DNA of 33,732 nucleotides from Flavipsychrobacter sp. (lineage in GTDB: Bacteria > Bacteroidota > Bacteroidia > Chitinophagales > Chitinophagaceae): NCBI GenBank assembly GCA_016786565.1, contig JAEUVY010000019.1, forward strand, positions 1-33,732. Direction: 5' to 3'. Shown piece after piece: positions 10,068-18,325 of the stretch. Position 1 is the first letter of the stretch, and each line of letters begins with the position of its first letter. The notes beneath the pieces are model-generated. The model was not told the origin of the DNA, did not search any database, and worked only from the letters and a program-made list of their open reading frames with translations. The position numbers and the translations under genes are program-made.

Positions 10068-10326
10068 TTCTTGTTAATAGTTTCCGAATGGATTTTCGTG
10101 CGTAAAAGTGACTAAGCGACGTAAACGGAACATAAACGACAGATTAAAATTGCGTTACCAATTGTTTAAGTGGCATCAATGGGAGAATTGGTGGTGTTGA
10201 ATGATATTTAGCGCAGGCGAAATCTTCTCTGAATCTATTCGGAAATGACACGTCGCGGAGATAATTTACGATTCGGTAATATTCGGTTAATGCATGTGAT
10301 GGTTCTTTGCAGAAAGCGTTAGTACT

Positions 10327-12861
10327 ATGCGGGCTCCGTCGATATTTTCATTCTTTTGCACATTATTTTTTACAAGCTTTTTTATATCTCCTGGTTTCTC
10401 TCAGCTCACAGTTGTACCTACCCACCCTGCTGCGGTATTGGCAGCGAAACTTGCCGGTCCTGGTATCTCTATTTCCGCTCCGGTACTCACATGTCATAAT
10501 CTTGCCAACGGCACTTTTACTTCCGTTACCACACCTATCACCATAGACAGCGGCATTGTTCTCACAACCGGGCGAGCCATGAATACAACCGGAATGGAGT
10601 CGTTTCTGGCAAGCACAAACAACTCAAGGCCGGGCGACCCTTCTCTTGCTACCCTTGCGGGAACAACAACTTACGACGCGTGCATTCTTGAATTCGATTT
10701 TATTCCAAAAGGGGACACGGTCAGTTTTAATTATCAGTTCGGATCTGAAGAATACATCAACTCAACATGTGGTCAGTACAATGACGCGTTTGCTTTTTTT
10801 ATATCTGGTCCCGGCATTACCGGTGCCCAGAATATGGCACTTGTACCAGGTACGAATATTCCTGTTACAGTTAACTCCATTAATAGTGGTGTGCCTGGAC
10901 CTCCCGGATGGCCAGGGTTCTGTAATATTGCAAACTGCACCGCCATGGGTCCTGGTTCTCCGTTCACCGGATACTATGTAAATAATACCGGTGGCACGAC
11001 CACCACATACCGTGGTTATACAGCAAAGCTTGCTGCAAAACATGCAGTAACTCCGTGCGTTACCTACCACCTTAAACTAAGTATAGCAGACGGAGCAAAT
11101 GGTTTGTACGATTCAGGAGTATTCATTGAGGCCGGTAGTTTGAAGGCAAATAATTATGTATTCAAACGGTCAGATTCCATTGGCCATACTATCGCTGGCA
11201 TTCCGAACGCGTTGGTAAAAGGATGTGCGCCTGCCACAGTGACCGTCTTGAATAGCCGGACTACTTCAAGTCCGCAAAAGGTGTTATTTACTTATGGTGG
11301 TTCTGCCGTAAAGGGAACCGATTATACAGCTCCAGACAGTGCCTTCATAGCGCCCGGAGACACGGCGGTGGCCATAACGTTAACAGGACTTGCGACAGCC
11401 GCGTCGGGTTTAAAAACTATTGTTATCTATCTTTCTTCACCATTCAGCTGTGGTACCATCGACACGCTGTCACTTAACCTGCTTGACGCACCCCAGTTGT
11501 ATATCCTCACTCCAGATACTGCTGTATGTTCGGGCGTGTCGTTTCAGATACGTACTTCAGGCTCCTCAGGTCTAGTTTACAATTGGGCCCCAACTGTCGG
11601 AGTAAGTTCACCCTCAGCTCAGCAGCCTATCGTGGCTCCCACTGTAAACACTGTGTACACAGTTACCGCTACATTGCCATTATCGGGCTGTCTGCCATTG
11701 CCGCGCACGTTAAATGTGTCCATTCTGAATGTTGGTCTCTCAATTATTACGCCCGATACTGCAATTTGCATCGGCAGTTCGCTCAGGATTCAAACATTGG
11801 GAACTCCGGGGCTCACTTACAGTTGGGCTCCATCAACTACAATCGACAACCCTACAAGCAACAGCCCGTTGGCCACACCTACGTCAACAACTATTTATAC
11901 CGTTACCGCAACCACGGCCGTTGGTTCCTGCAAGGATAGCCGCCAGATCAAAATTACTGTCATCGATCCAAAGATCCTGGTTTCTCCTGCCAACTACGGA
12001 GTTTGTCCCGGAGCTACTGTTAAATTCAGTGTCACCGGCGATGCAGGGCTACTATATTCCTGGTTGCCGACTTCCGGTCTCGATGATCCGGGGTTGATGG
12101 AGCCGACAGCCACCGGTAGTATGCCCATGACATACACGGTAACCGCAACCACTCCCGGCTCTCTTTGTCATGTAAAAAGTACAGTTAGTGTAGTTGTATA
12201 TCCGCAGGTGAATGCCTTTGGAGAACAGATATCTACCACATGTATAGGGCAGGCTATCTTACTGAACGCATTTCCCACAGGTAAAGAATTCATCTATTCA
12301 TGGGCGGGACCAGCAGCCTTTTCATCGGCTATTCCGTCACCTTCGGTCAAAAATGCACTTCCGGCAAACGAGGGTACTTATACACTCACAGTAACCAATA
12401 TTCTCACTGGTTGTGTAGGTACAGATACGTTGTTTGTTCCGGTTGGTAATGATTCGTTCACACTTCGCAATGTAACCCCGGACCAGACTATTACAATCGG
12501 TTCAAGTATTCGCCTTAATGCGGAAAATGCGGTGCTTTATACCTGGACACCTGATGACGGCACAATAGACAACCCAAATATCAATAACCCAATCGTTACC
12601 CCAACTACCAAAACACGCTACACGGTTACAGCTTTGGGGCAGAACGGATGTATAGATACAGCAGGGGTTACGATAGATGTTGTAGATAACAATGATCTCT
12701 TTATTCCCTCAGCATTCACGCCAAATGGAGACGGATTGAATGATATATTCAGGATCAGGCATGGAGTATCTGTTAAGGTTGCTGAATTACGTATACTCAA
12801 TCGATGGGGACAGGTTGTATTTAGTCGACCCTCAAAAAGTCACTTTGGGATTAGGCAATAA
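10327..12861 (+). CDS. Choice-of-anchor L / PKD-like surface protein, truncated by IS insertion in its type B T9SS sorting domain
   Basis: Residues 1-26 are a signal peptide (MRAPSIFSFF...SPGFSQ). Residues ~27-272 match the choice-of-anchor L family, with the hallmark FGSEEYINS ... NDAFAFFISGPG. Residues ~395-780 are repeated PKD/Ig-like modules (ITPDTAVCSG ... YTVTATT pattern). From residue ~787 the type B (gliding-motility-associated) sorting domain begins: IPSAFTPNGDGLNDIFRI ... LNRWGQVVF. After Phe832 the frame runs into the IS element's left end, adds 12 foreign residues and stops at 12859-12861. The missing 48 residues lie at 14285-14430. Type B domains are C-terminal signals for T9SS export in Bacteroidota, so the 844-aa product probably reaches the periplasm but is not exported or anchored properly. 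It is transcribed divergently from the large repeat-protein genes. Confidence 0.88.
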   Translation: MRAPSIFSFFCTLFFTSFFISPGFSQLTVVPTHPAAVLAAKLAGPGISISAPVLTCHNLANGTFTSVTTPITIDSGIVLTTGRAMNTTGMESFLASTNNSRPGDPSLATLAGTTTYDACILEFDFIPKGDTVSFNYQFGSEEYINSTCGQYNDAFAFFISGPGITGAQNMALVPGTNIPVTVNSINSGVPGPPGWPGFCNIANCTAMGPGSPFTGYYVNNTGGTTTTYRGYTAKLAAKHAVTPCVTYHLKLSIADGANGLYDSGVFIEAGSLKANNYVFKRSDSIGHTIAGIPNALVKGCAPATVTVLNSRTTSSPQKVLFTYGGSAVKGTDYTAPDSAFIAPGDTAVAITLTGLATAASGLKTIVIYLSSPFSCGTIDTLSLNLLDAPQLYILTPDTAVCSGVSFQIRTSGSSGLVYNWAPTVGVSSPSAQQPIVAPTVNTVYTVTATLPLSGCLPLPRTLNVSILNVGLSIITPDTAICIGSSLRIQTLGTPGLTYSWAPSTTIDNPTSNSPLATPTSTTIYTVTATTAVGSCKDSRQIKITVIDPKILVSPANYGVCPGATVKFSVTGDAGLLYSWLPTSGLDDPGLMEPTATGSMPMTYTVTATTPGSLCHVKSTVSVVVYPQVNAFGEQISTTCIGQAILLNAFPTGKEFIYSWAGPAAFSSAIPSPSVKNALPANEGTYTLTVTNILTGCVGTDTLFVPVGNDSFTLRNVTPDQTITIGSSIRLNAENAVLYTWTPDDGTIDNPNINNPIVTPTTKTRYTVTALGQNGCIDTAGVTIDVVDNNDLFIPSAFTPNGDGLNDIFRIRHGVSVKVAELRILNRWGQVVFSRPSKSHFGIRQ
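12818..12823. repeat. Target-site duplication, left copy (TATTTA)
   Basis: TATTTA immediately precedes the left inverted repeat, and the same six bases follow the right end at 14279-14284. Keeping a single copy restores the host reading frame. Confidence 0.8.
12824..12841. repeat. IS terminal inverted repeat, left
   Basis: GTCGACCCTCAAAAAGTC is an exact reverse complement of 14261-14278. It contains the transposase stop codon (TGA, minus strand 12834-12832). Confidence 0.92.
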
Positions 12862-14166
12862 AAATTGAAGCACGTATAGTATAGAGTTGTAAACGAGTTG
12901 CCAACTGTTAATTGCCTCTGTACGCCAGAGGTTCATGACTCGTTTAAAATTCATAGCAGCTGCTGCAAGAATTACATTGATCTGGTCGCCGATTATGCCT
13001 TTCAGGTAGTTGCGACATAGTCGGTAGTCACTTTTTAAATGCCCTATCACAGGTTCAATTGCAGCTCGTTTGCTATGATGTTTACGCTTCTTTCTGCTGA
13101 TATTTTTGTCTGGCTTAGGCACATGAACTATTGAAGACTTGTATTGCTTTATGCCCTTGTAACCACGGTCTACAAATACATTTGTGGCTTCTTTATCGTT
13201 AAGCCGCTGATATTGTTCCAGCACTTCGGGCAGTGTTTTGGAGTCATGGAGCGTTTCTGTAAAGTTGAGTGCGCCCATGATGATACCGGTCTGCTGACAG
13301 ATCAAAAAAGAGGCCTTGCTGCCGAATTCAAATTTCTTATGTTCTTTACCCTTCGTGTAGCATTTTACGTGAGGCTCATGAAGGCTGTAGATCTTATCCG
13401 AATCATCCCGTTGTTGAGACAATACCCGCTGATACAACTTTAGCTTAGAAAGATAGACGCCTAGCCTGTCCAGCGGTAGTTTTCTGGCTAGCTCCCGCAA
13501 GAGCCGGCCAGCGATCACCTTAATGCTCCTTGATGCTTTACGCGCCTGCCTGGCACCACTCTTTGTATTCTTGAAGCGTTGCTGATGACTGAGCCTTTTA
13601 AATGTACGCGTGTATGACTGACGCACATTGACACCTTCCTTCTCCGCAATTTTCCAGCAGCTTTTAATGATCTTCTTGTATTGTTTGTCGTCCGTGGGAT
13701 AAGTGATGTTTTTCTCCTGCACCGTAGTGTCCACACTCACCACAGTATTGCCTGCATCATCTGGTGGCTCATTAACCCGGATGCTTTCTTTCAGGATCAA
13801 CTCCATTCCAGCCTCGCCAATCCGTTGACGAAAAGCCACCAGTTCCGTTGGAACACAGGGAATGCATGGCTGAAACTGATGTTCGCCTCCAAAATATTGA
13901 TAATACAAGTTCTCTGACCATTGCTCCACTACGCTTTCATCGCTCAAATTGCGTACCTGTTTGAGAATAAGAAGGGAGACCATAAGCCGAATAGGCTTGG
14001 ATGGCTTACCCATCTTCTCGCTGTAATGAACTTTAAAAGCATCATCAAAACCAGACCAGTTGATCTTGTGAGCAAGGATGAATAACGGATGTTTTTGATT
14101 GAGTTGATCTCCGAGACCGGTAAACATCCCCAATTGTGGACTAGGCTTTTTAGAAGATGATAGCAT
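12832..14166 (-). CDS. IS5-family DDE transposase, 444 aa
   Basis: It catalyses cut-and-paste type movement of the element. An N-terminal InsH-type domain (DUF772-like) is seen in HPLFILAHKINWSGF ... RLMVSLLILKQVRNLSDESV ... NLYYQYFGGE. The catalytic triad can be placed from context: Asp146 in VVSVDTTVQEKN, Asp333 in NVFVDRGYKG and Glu371 in AAIEPVIGHLKSDY. The frame is open upstream to an ATG at 14211, but 14166 is preferred because family N-termini begin like MLSSSKKPSPQLGMF shortly before the HPL(F/V) motif. The extra 15 residues would also lie in a hairpin. The frame is intact with all three acidic residues, so the enzyme may be active. Confidence 0.93.
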   Translation of the reverse strand: MLSSSKKPSPQLGMFTGLGDQLNQKHPLFILAHKINWSGFDDAFKVHYSEKMGKPSKPIRLMVSLLILKQVRNLSDESVVEQWSENLYYQYFGGEHQFQPCIPCVPTELVAFRQRIGEAGMELILKESIRVNEPPDDAGNTVVSVDTTVQEKNITYPTDDKQYKKIIKSCWKIAEKEGVNVRQSYTRTFKRLSHQQRFKNTKSGARQARKASRSIKVIAGRLLRELARKLPLDRLGVYLSKLKLYQRVLSQQRDDSDKIYSLHEPHVKCYTKGKEHKKFEFGSKASFLICQQTGIIMGALNFTETLHDSKTLPEVLEQYQRLNDKEATNVFVDRGYKGIKQYKSSIVHVPKPDKNISRKKRKHHSKRAAIEPVIGHLKSDYRLCRNYLKGIIGDQINVILAAAAMNFKRVMNLWRTEAINSWQLVYNSILYVLQFLLPNPKVTF

Positions 14167-14171
14167 ACATG

Positions 14172-14214
14172 AAATTGCAAGCTTTTTGCCACGTTTGCAA
14201 GTAGCTTGCAATTT
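14172..14214 (-). promoter_or_regulatory. Hairpin in the transposase leader
   Basis: Perfect 12-bp inverted repeat AAATTGCAAGCT (14172-14183) / AGCTTGCAATTT (14203-14214) with a 19-nt loop, ending 5 nt before the preferred transposase start. In the minus-strand mRNA it would form a stable stem next to the start codon. Such hairpins limit translation from read-through transcripts in several IS families. That role here is inference. Confidence 0.5.
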
Positions 14215-14260
14215 TATTCACCCCTTTTTCCATTGTACGTCAGTATTGACAACGAATACA

Positions 14261-14278
14261 GACTTTTTGAGGGTCGAC
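14261..14278. repeat. IS terminal inverted repeat, right
   Basis: GACTTTTTGAGGGTCGAC is an exact reverse complement of the left end at 12824-12841. Confidence 0.92.
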
Positions 14279-14284
14279 TATTTA
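14279..14284. repeat. Target-site duplication, right copy (TATTTA)
   Basis: Same six bases as 12818-12823, directly after the right inverted repeat. The host coding sequence resumes at 14285. Confidence 0.8.
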
Positions 14285-14430
14285 CATCCTCTGATGCTGC
14301 AGCTACCGGCTGGGACGGCACTCAAAACGGGATACCTTCAGACATTGGCACGTATCACTACCTTGTTGTTATTTCGGGCGCTGATGGGACCGGATCTGTA
14401 AAGTCCGGCACCATAGATCTTTTACGATAG
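14285..14430 (+). pseudogene. Detached 3' end of the type B T9SS sorting domain gene
   Basis: This is the last 48 codons of the gene that begins at 10327. Joining 10327-12823 to 14285-14430 gives 2643 nt, 881 codons in one frame. The junction reads NRWGQVVF|TSSDAAATGWDG, followed by IGTYHYLVV and a terminal SGTIDLLR, which is the expected second half of a gliding-motility-associated C-terminal domain (WDG, G.Y.Y, G.I.L.R). It has no start of its own in a sensible place. An ATG at 14206 opens the frame but lies in the IS end. Confidence 0.9.
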
Positions 14431-14534
14431 AACTATGGAATATTAGTGTAGAAAATATTCTACTGTTCACGGTGAACTGTCGTCATAGAGAACGAATACG
14501 TTATTTATCATCCATCCTGCAGATATCTAACTTC

Positions 14535-14570
14535 AAAAAAAGCAAGGAACATCATTTGATGTTCCTTGCT
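14535..14570 (-). terminator. Rho-independent terminator of the imu operon
   Basis: Perfect 14-bp stem AGCAAGGAACATCA (14541-14554) / TGATGTTCCTTGCT (14557-14570), 2-nt loop. Read on the minus strand it is followed by a run of seven T (complement of 14535-14541). It lies 20 nt beyond the stop of the 14591-15022 gene. No T-run follows on the plus strand, so it mainly serves the minus-strand genes. Confidence 0.88.
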
Positions 14571-14590
14571 CAGTATAACTAGTAGGTGTA

Positions 14591-15022
14591 TTACAACCAA
14601 ACATACACATCGTCGCCATCCAGCGGCACGCCTATTTCAATATCGGTAATGCGCTCATATTCTACATTCAGTACTATCCAGCTCTTTTCATTCATATAGG
14701 TATCAAAGAAATCGTAGTTCTCCTTTTGCCATCCCTTTATGCTTTTCATTGGTCCGTCCAGTATTTGTTTCACTGGTTGGTCCAGCAGAACTTCTCCGCC
14801 AAATGTTACTTCAGGATTTGAAGACCGGATGTAACCGAGCCTGTCGTTCTCATGCTTATAAAATGTAAGCATCATACGCAGATCATTGTACTGGTAGATG
14901 AACTCATCTTCTTCGTCATCGGCTACAAATATCCTATCCGGTTTACCCAGCTTCGCTTCTACAGTTGCCGGCAGCATGCCGAATGTAAGATCGCCTAATC
15001 CTTTTCCTGGTTTCAGTTGCAT
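14591..15022 (-). CDS. Small protein of unknown function at the end of the imu operon, 143 aa
   Basis: I do not recognise this protein. It starts MQLKPGKGLGDLTFGMLPAT and continues VEAKLGKPD, a layout (basic start, LTFGM..E.V...LG.PD) seen in many small bacterial proteins with an OmlA/immunity-like fold. It is acidic in the middle (DDEEDEFIY) and ends DGDDVYVWL. No signal peptide or membrane segment is visible, so it is probably cytoplasmic. A longer start at 15049 (152 aa) is possible, but its first residues (MTNMNYFCV) look like unconserved leader. It lies 57 nt after the dnaE2 stop (30 nt from the longer start) on the same strand, with no terminator between them and a strong one just after it. 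It is therefore probably co-transcribed with imuA-imuB-dnaE2. Whether it takes part in mutagenesis is unknown. Confidence 0.7.
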   Translation of the reverse strand: MQLKPGKGLGDLTFGMLPATVEAKLGKPDRIFVADDEEDEFIYQYNDLRMMLTFYKHENDRLGYIRSSNPEVTFGGEVLLDQPVKQILDGPMKSIKGWQKENYDFFDTYMNEKSWIVLNVEYERITDIEIGVPLDGDDVYVWL

Positions 15023-15079
15023 GACGCAAAAGTAATTCATATTCGTCATAGGTAGAATGCCATTGGCAGAAGCCCTGTC

Positions 15080-18000
15080 CTATCTAAAATTTCTGCCTCC
15101 GTGAAACAGGTCTGCCTGCATCACTTTCTTTACCCGCTGGTCTTTTTCCGCAAACTTGTCCGGGTCGTCCATACCCTCGTCCGCCCTCGATAAGGGCATA
15201 ACCGGCAAGCTTACAGACTCTTTCGCCACCATTTGCCCCAGCAGTACCGATACATCGTGGCAGCGTTTCACTACCACATGTATCACTTCCCCCTCCTTCT
15301 GTACCTTCCCTTCTACCATCAGTAAGCGGGCACGCACTATTTCCTTCCTGTACTTATCGAATATCTTTTTGAAAACCACCAGATTTGCAGTGCCGGCCTC
15401 ATCTTCAATAGTGATGAAGCAGATGCCGCTTGCCGTTCCCGGTCTTTGCCGCACCAGCACCAGCCCGCTTACTTTCACTTCTGTGCCATCAGCGCAGTGC
15501 AGCAGGTCAGCCGTTCGCACATTATTCAGCATTGTCAGTTTCTCCCGCACAAAACCCACAGGGTGCGCCTTTACAGATAATCCGGTAGCGCCATAGTCCT
15601 GCAAAACATGTTCAGGCAGGCTCATGGACGGCAGCTCAATTCCCTGTTCTCGTTCCGCTTCGGGCAACTGACCTTCATACATACCATTCGGCCTGTCGGC
15701 AAGAGCAGCCACCTGCCATAGTGCCTGTCTTCTGTCCAGCCCCATCGACCGGAATGCATCGGCATCAGCAAGCCGCTCCAACACCACCTGCGATACGCCT
15801 GCATCCATTACAGACTGCACTGTTTTATATCCCTCTCCCCTATTGGCTACAAGCACCTTTACATCATCTTCGTGCATACCTTTCACCTGCCTGAATCCAA
15901 GGCGTATGGTATGATATTTTCCATTCTGCTCTTCCATAGTATTGTCCCATTGCGATAGGTTCACATCTACCGCCCGCACAGGAACTCCATGCTTCTGTGC
16001 ATCTATTACTATCTGTGCAGGCTGGTAGAAGCCCATAGGCATGCTGTTCAGCAATGCCGTAGCAAACACATCAGGATAATGACACTTCAGCCAGCACGAT
16101 ACATATACCAGCAATGCGAAACTCGCTGCATGACTTTCAGGGAAACCATAACTGCCAAACCCTTCCAGTTGTTTGAATACCCTTCTGGCAAAATCTTCCT
16201 TATACCCTCTTTGGGTCATACCATCAACGAGCTTCTTCTCAAATTGGCTCACCAGCCCTTTTGCCTTGAATGTGGCCATACTTCTGCGTAGCTGATCAGC
16301 CTCACCCGGTGTAAACCCGGCTGCGACAATGGCTATTTCCATTGCCTGCTCCTGAAACAGGGGCACCCCCAGAGTGCGTCCCAATATGTCTTCCAGTTCT
16401 TGTGATGGAAATTCTACAGGCTCTTCACCGTTCCTTCTTCTAAGGTATGGGTGCACCATGTCTCCCTGTATAGGCCCTGGCCGCACTATGGCCACCTCTA
16501 TCACCAGATCATAAAAGTTCCGCGGTTTCAGTCGGGGCAGCATAGACATCTGCGCCCTGCTCTCTATCTGAAATACCCCTACTGTATCGGCATGACTGAC
16601 CATCTCATATACAGCAGGGTCGTCTTGCGGAATGTTTGCCAGCGTAAACTCCTTTCCATAATGCTGCCTCGCCAGGTCAAATGCTTTTCTGATACACGTA
16701 AGCATACCCAGTGCCAATACGTCCACCTTCAGGAATCCCAAGGCTTCTATATCGTCTTTGTTCCATTCTATACAGGTCCTGTCTTCCATGCGGGCGTTCA
16801 GCACCGGGCACAGATCAGATAGTTTCCCTCTTGTTATCACAAACCCACCAGTGTGTTGTCCCAGCTGACGAGGGAAACCAATGTACTGATGGGTAAGTTC
16901 CAATACCTTACGCAATAACGCATCATTCGGGTCGAATCCCTCTGCCGATATCCGCTTACCTTCTGCCCATTCGTCCGTTAACTCCCACGTAGATTTAGAC
17001 AATCTGTTTATCGCATCCACCGACATACCCATTGCCTTTGCCACATCCCTTATTGCCCCCTTCATGTGCAGTTGTGTCACAGTTGCTACTATCGCTGCCC
17101 TGTCTCTGCCATATTTGTCATAGATATATTGGATCACTTCCTCTCTTCTTTCGTGTTCAAAATCCACATCTATATCTGGTGGTTCATCTCTTGCGTCTGA
17201 CATGAACCTGGCAAACAACAACTTGAATTTAGATGGATCAACTGAAGTGATTCCAAGACAATAGCACACAACCGAGTTCGCTGCCGACCCTCTCCCCTGA
17301 CAAAGGATGCCCTTTTCGCGTGCATAGCGTACAAAGTCGAACACGGTAAGAAAATAGGCGGCATAGTTTTTCTTTCTTATAAAGTCCAGTTCATAAAGGA
17401 TGGTGTCCTTTATATGGCCGGGTATCACTTCCCCGAAGTACGCCCTTGCTCCATTCCAGGTATGCAGTTCCAGCTCTTCCTGCGGAGTCCTTCCTTCAGA
17501 TGTTATCTCCTCTGGATAAACATATTTCAGTTCATCCAGCGAGAAGGTACATGCTTCTGCTATTTCCACTGTCGCGGCAATAGCATCTTTGTATTGCGCA
17601 AACAACCTCCTCATTTCCTTTTCAGGCTTCAGATATCTTTCGGCATTCTGGTGTAGTTTATAACCCGCATTATGAATGGGGCATTTTTCCCGCACACAGG
17701 TCACCACGTCCTGCAATTGTCTCCGCCCGGCATTATGATAGTGTACATCATTAACCGCCACCATTGGCACCCCCAATCTTTTCGATAATTGCCACAACCG
17801 ATACAACCGTTTATTGTCATTGGCCATATACGACCTCGATGCTGCCAGATACAGCTTATCTCCGAAATGCTCTTTATATTCCTTTATGTCCTCTTCAAAC
17901 TTATCAGTAAAAGTGTAGCTGTCTGTTAGTTCATACGGCGGTATCGCTATGAAAATGATCCCCTCACAGGCTGCATACACATCTCTTTTATAGAGCTCGC

Positions 18001-18310
18001 AATTTCCCTTTGGCACTCGTCGGTTCCCTGTTGTCAGCAGGCCCGATAGTCTTGCGTATGCCTTGCAGTTGGTAGGGTATGCAAGCAGACTTACTCCATC
18101 CTCAAGGTCCAGTCTGCAAGCCGGTATAAAACCTACCCCTTTGGCCTTGGCCGCCACATGCCCCCGCACTATACCGGCCAGTGTGTTTCGGTCGGTAATG
18201 GCTATCTTTTTATAACCCAGCATTGCCGCTTGCTCTACCATCTCCTCGGGGTGCGATGCGCCTCTCAGAAAACTAAAATTGGTGGTCACCTGCAATTCTA
18301 CATATCCCAT
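15080..18310 (-). CDS. dnaE2: Error-prone DNA polymerase III alpha subunit DnaE2 (ImuC), 1076 aa
   Basis: This is the catalytic polymerase of the ImuABC translesion synthesis machine. Residues ~3-100 begin the PHP domain (VTTNFSFLRGASHPEEMVEQ, ITDRNTLAG). The polymerase palm has the expected acidic residues: Asp381 and Asp383 in PPDIDVDFEHERR, and Asp530 in LKVDVLALGML. QGRGSAANSVVCYCLGI (338-354) is a conserved C-family motif. The C-terminus carries an OB-fold (VKVSGLVLVRQRPGTASGIC, ITIEDEAG). A length of ~1080 aa and the ImuB/ImuA neighbours separate DnaE2 from the replicative DnaE1 (~1160-1200 aa). The start lies 15 nt after the imuB stop, in an operon. In other bacteria this cassette is induced by DNA damage and drives damage-induced mutation. 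Confidence 0.95.
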   Translation of the reverse strand: MGYVELQVTTNFSFLRGASHPEEMVEQAAMLGYKKIAITDRNTLAGIVRGHVAAKAKGVGFIPACRLDLEDGVSLLAYPTNCKAYARLSGLLTTGNRRVPKGNCELYKRDVYAACEGIIFIAIPPYELTDSYTFTDKFEEDIKEYKEHFGDKLYLAASRSYMANDNKRLYRLWQLSKRLGVPMVAVNDVHYHNAGRRQLQDVVTCVREKCPIHNAGYKLHQNAERYLKPEKEMRRLFAQYKDAIAATVEIAEACTFSLDELKYVYPEEITSEGRTPQEELELHTWNGARAYFGEVIPGHIKDTILYELDFIRKKNYAAYFLTVFDFVRYAREKGILCQGRGSAANSVVCYCLGITSVDPSKFKLLFARFMSDARDEPPDIDVDFEHERREEVIQYIYDKYGRDRAAIVATVTQLHMKGAIRDVAKAMGMSVDAINRLSKSTWELTDEWAEGKRISAEGFDPNDALLRKVLELTHQYIGFPRQLGQHTGGFVITRGKLSDLCPVLNARMEDRTCIEWNKDDIEALGFLKVDVLALGMLTCIRKAFDLARQHYGKEFTLANIPQDDPAVYEMVSHADTVGVFQIESRAQMSMLPRLKPRNFYDLVIEVAIVRPGPIQGDMVHPYLRRRNGEEPVEFPSQELEDILGRTLGVPLFQEQAMEIAIVAAGFTPGEADQLRRSMATFKAKGLVSQFEKKLVDGMTQRGYKEDFARRVFKQLEGFGSYGFPESHAASFALLVYVSCWLKCHYPDVFATALLNSMPMGFYQPAQIVIDAQKHGVPVRAVDVNLSQWDNTMEEQNGKYHTIRLGFRQVKGMHEDDVKVLVANRGEGYKTVQSVMDAGVSQVVLERLADADAFRSMGLDRRQALWQVAALADRPNGMYEGQLPEAEREQGIELPSMSLPEHVLQDYGATGLSVKAHPVGFVREKLTMLNNVRTADLLHCADGTEVKVSGLVLVRQRPGTASGICFITIEDEAGTANLVVFKKIFDKYRKEIVRARLLMVEGKVQKEGEVIHVVVKRCHDVSVLLGQMVAKESVSLPVMPLSRADEGMDDPDKFAEKDQRVKKVMQADLFHGGRNFR

Positions 18311-18325
18311 TTCTCATCCACTTTA

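Larger units (their letters stand above)
12824..14278 (-). mobile_element. IS5-like insertion sequence, 1455 bp, complete
   Basis: The element is bounded by perfect 18-bp inverted repeats GTCGACCCTCAAAAAGTC / GACTTTTTGAGGGTCGAC and flanked by TATTTA on both sides. It carries one transposase gene on the minus strand that fills nearly the whole element, and the transposase stop codon lies inside the left repeat. The host gene is split inside the codon after Phe832. Intact ends, an intact transposase and an unmutated host remainder all point to a recent insertion. Family placement rests on the transposase domains (IS5-type N-terminal domain plus DDE). The subgroup is not certain. Confidence 0.93.

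Noticed and set aside
10068..10326. Divergent promoter pair between the repeat-protein genes
   Set aside because: A promoter must lie in this 259-bp gap, but no exact TAnnTTTG box was found on either strand at a useful distance, so none is annotated.
12618..12800. Small minus-strand open frame just outside the IS
   Set aside because: It is antisense to the type B sorting domain coding sequence and shows no coding character of its own.
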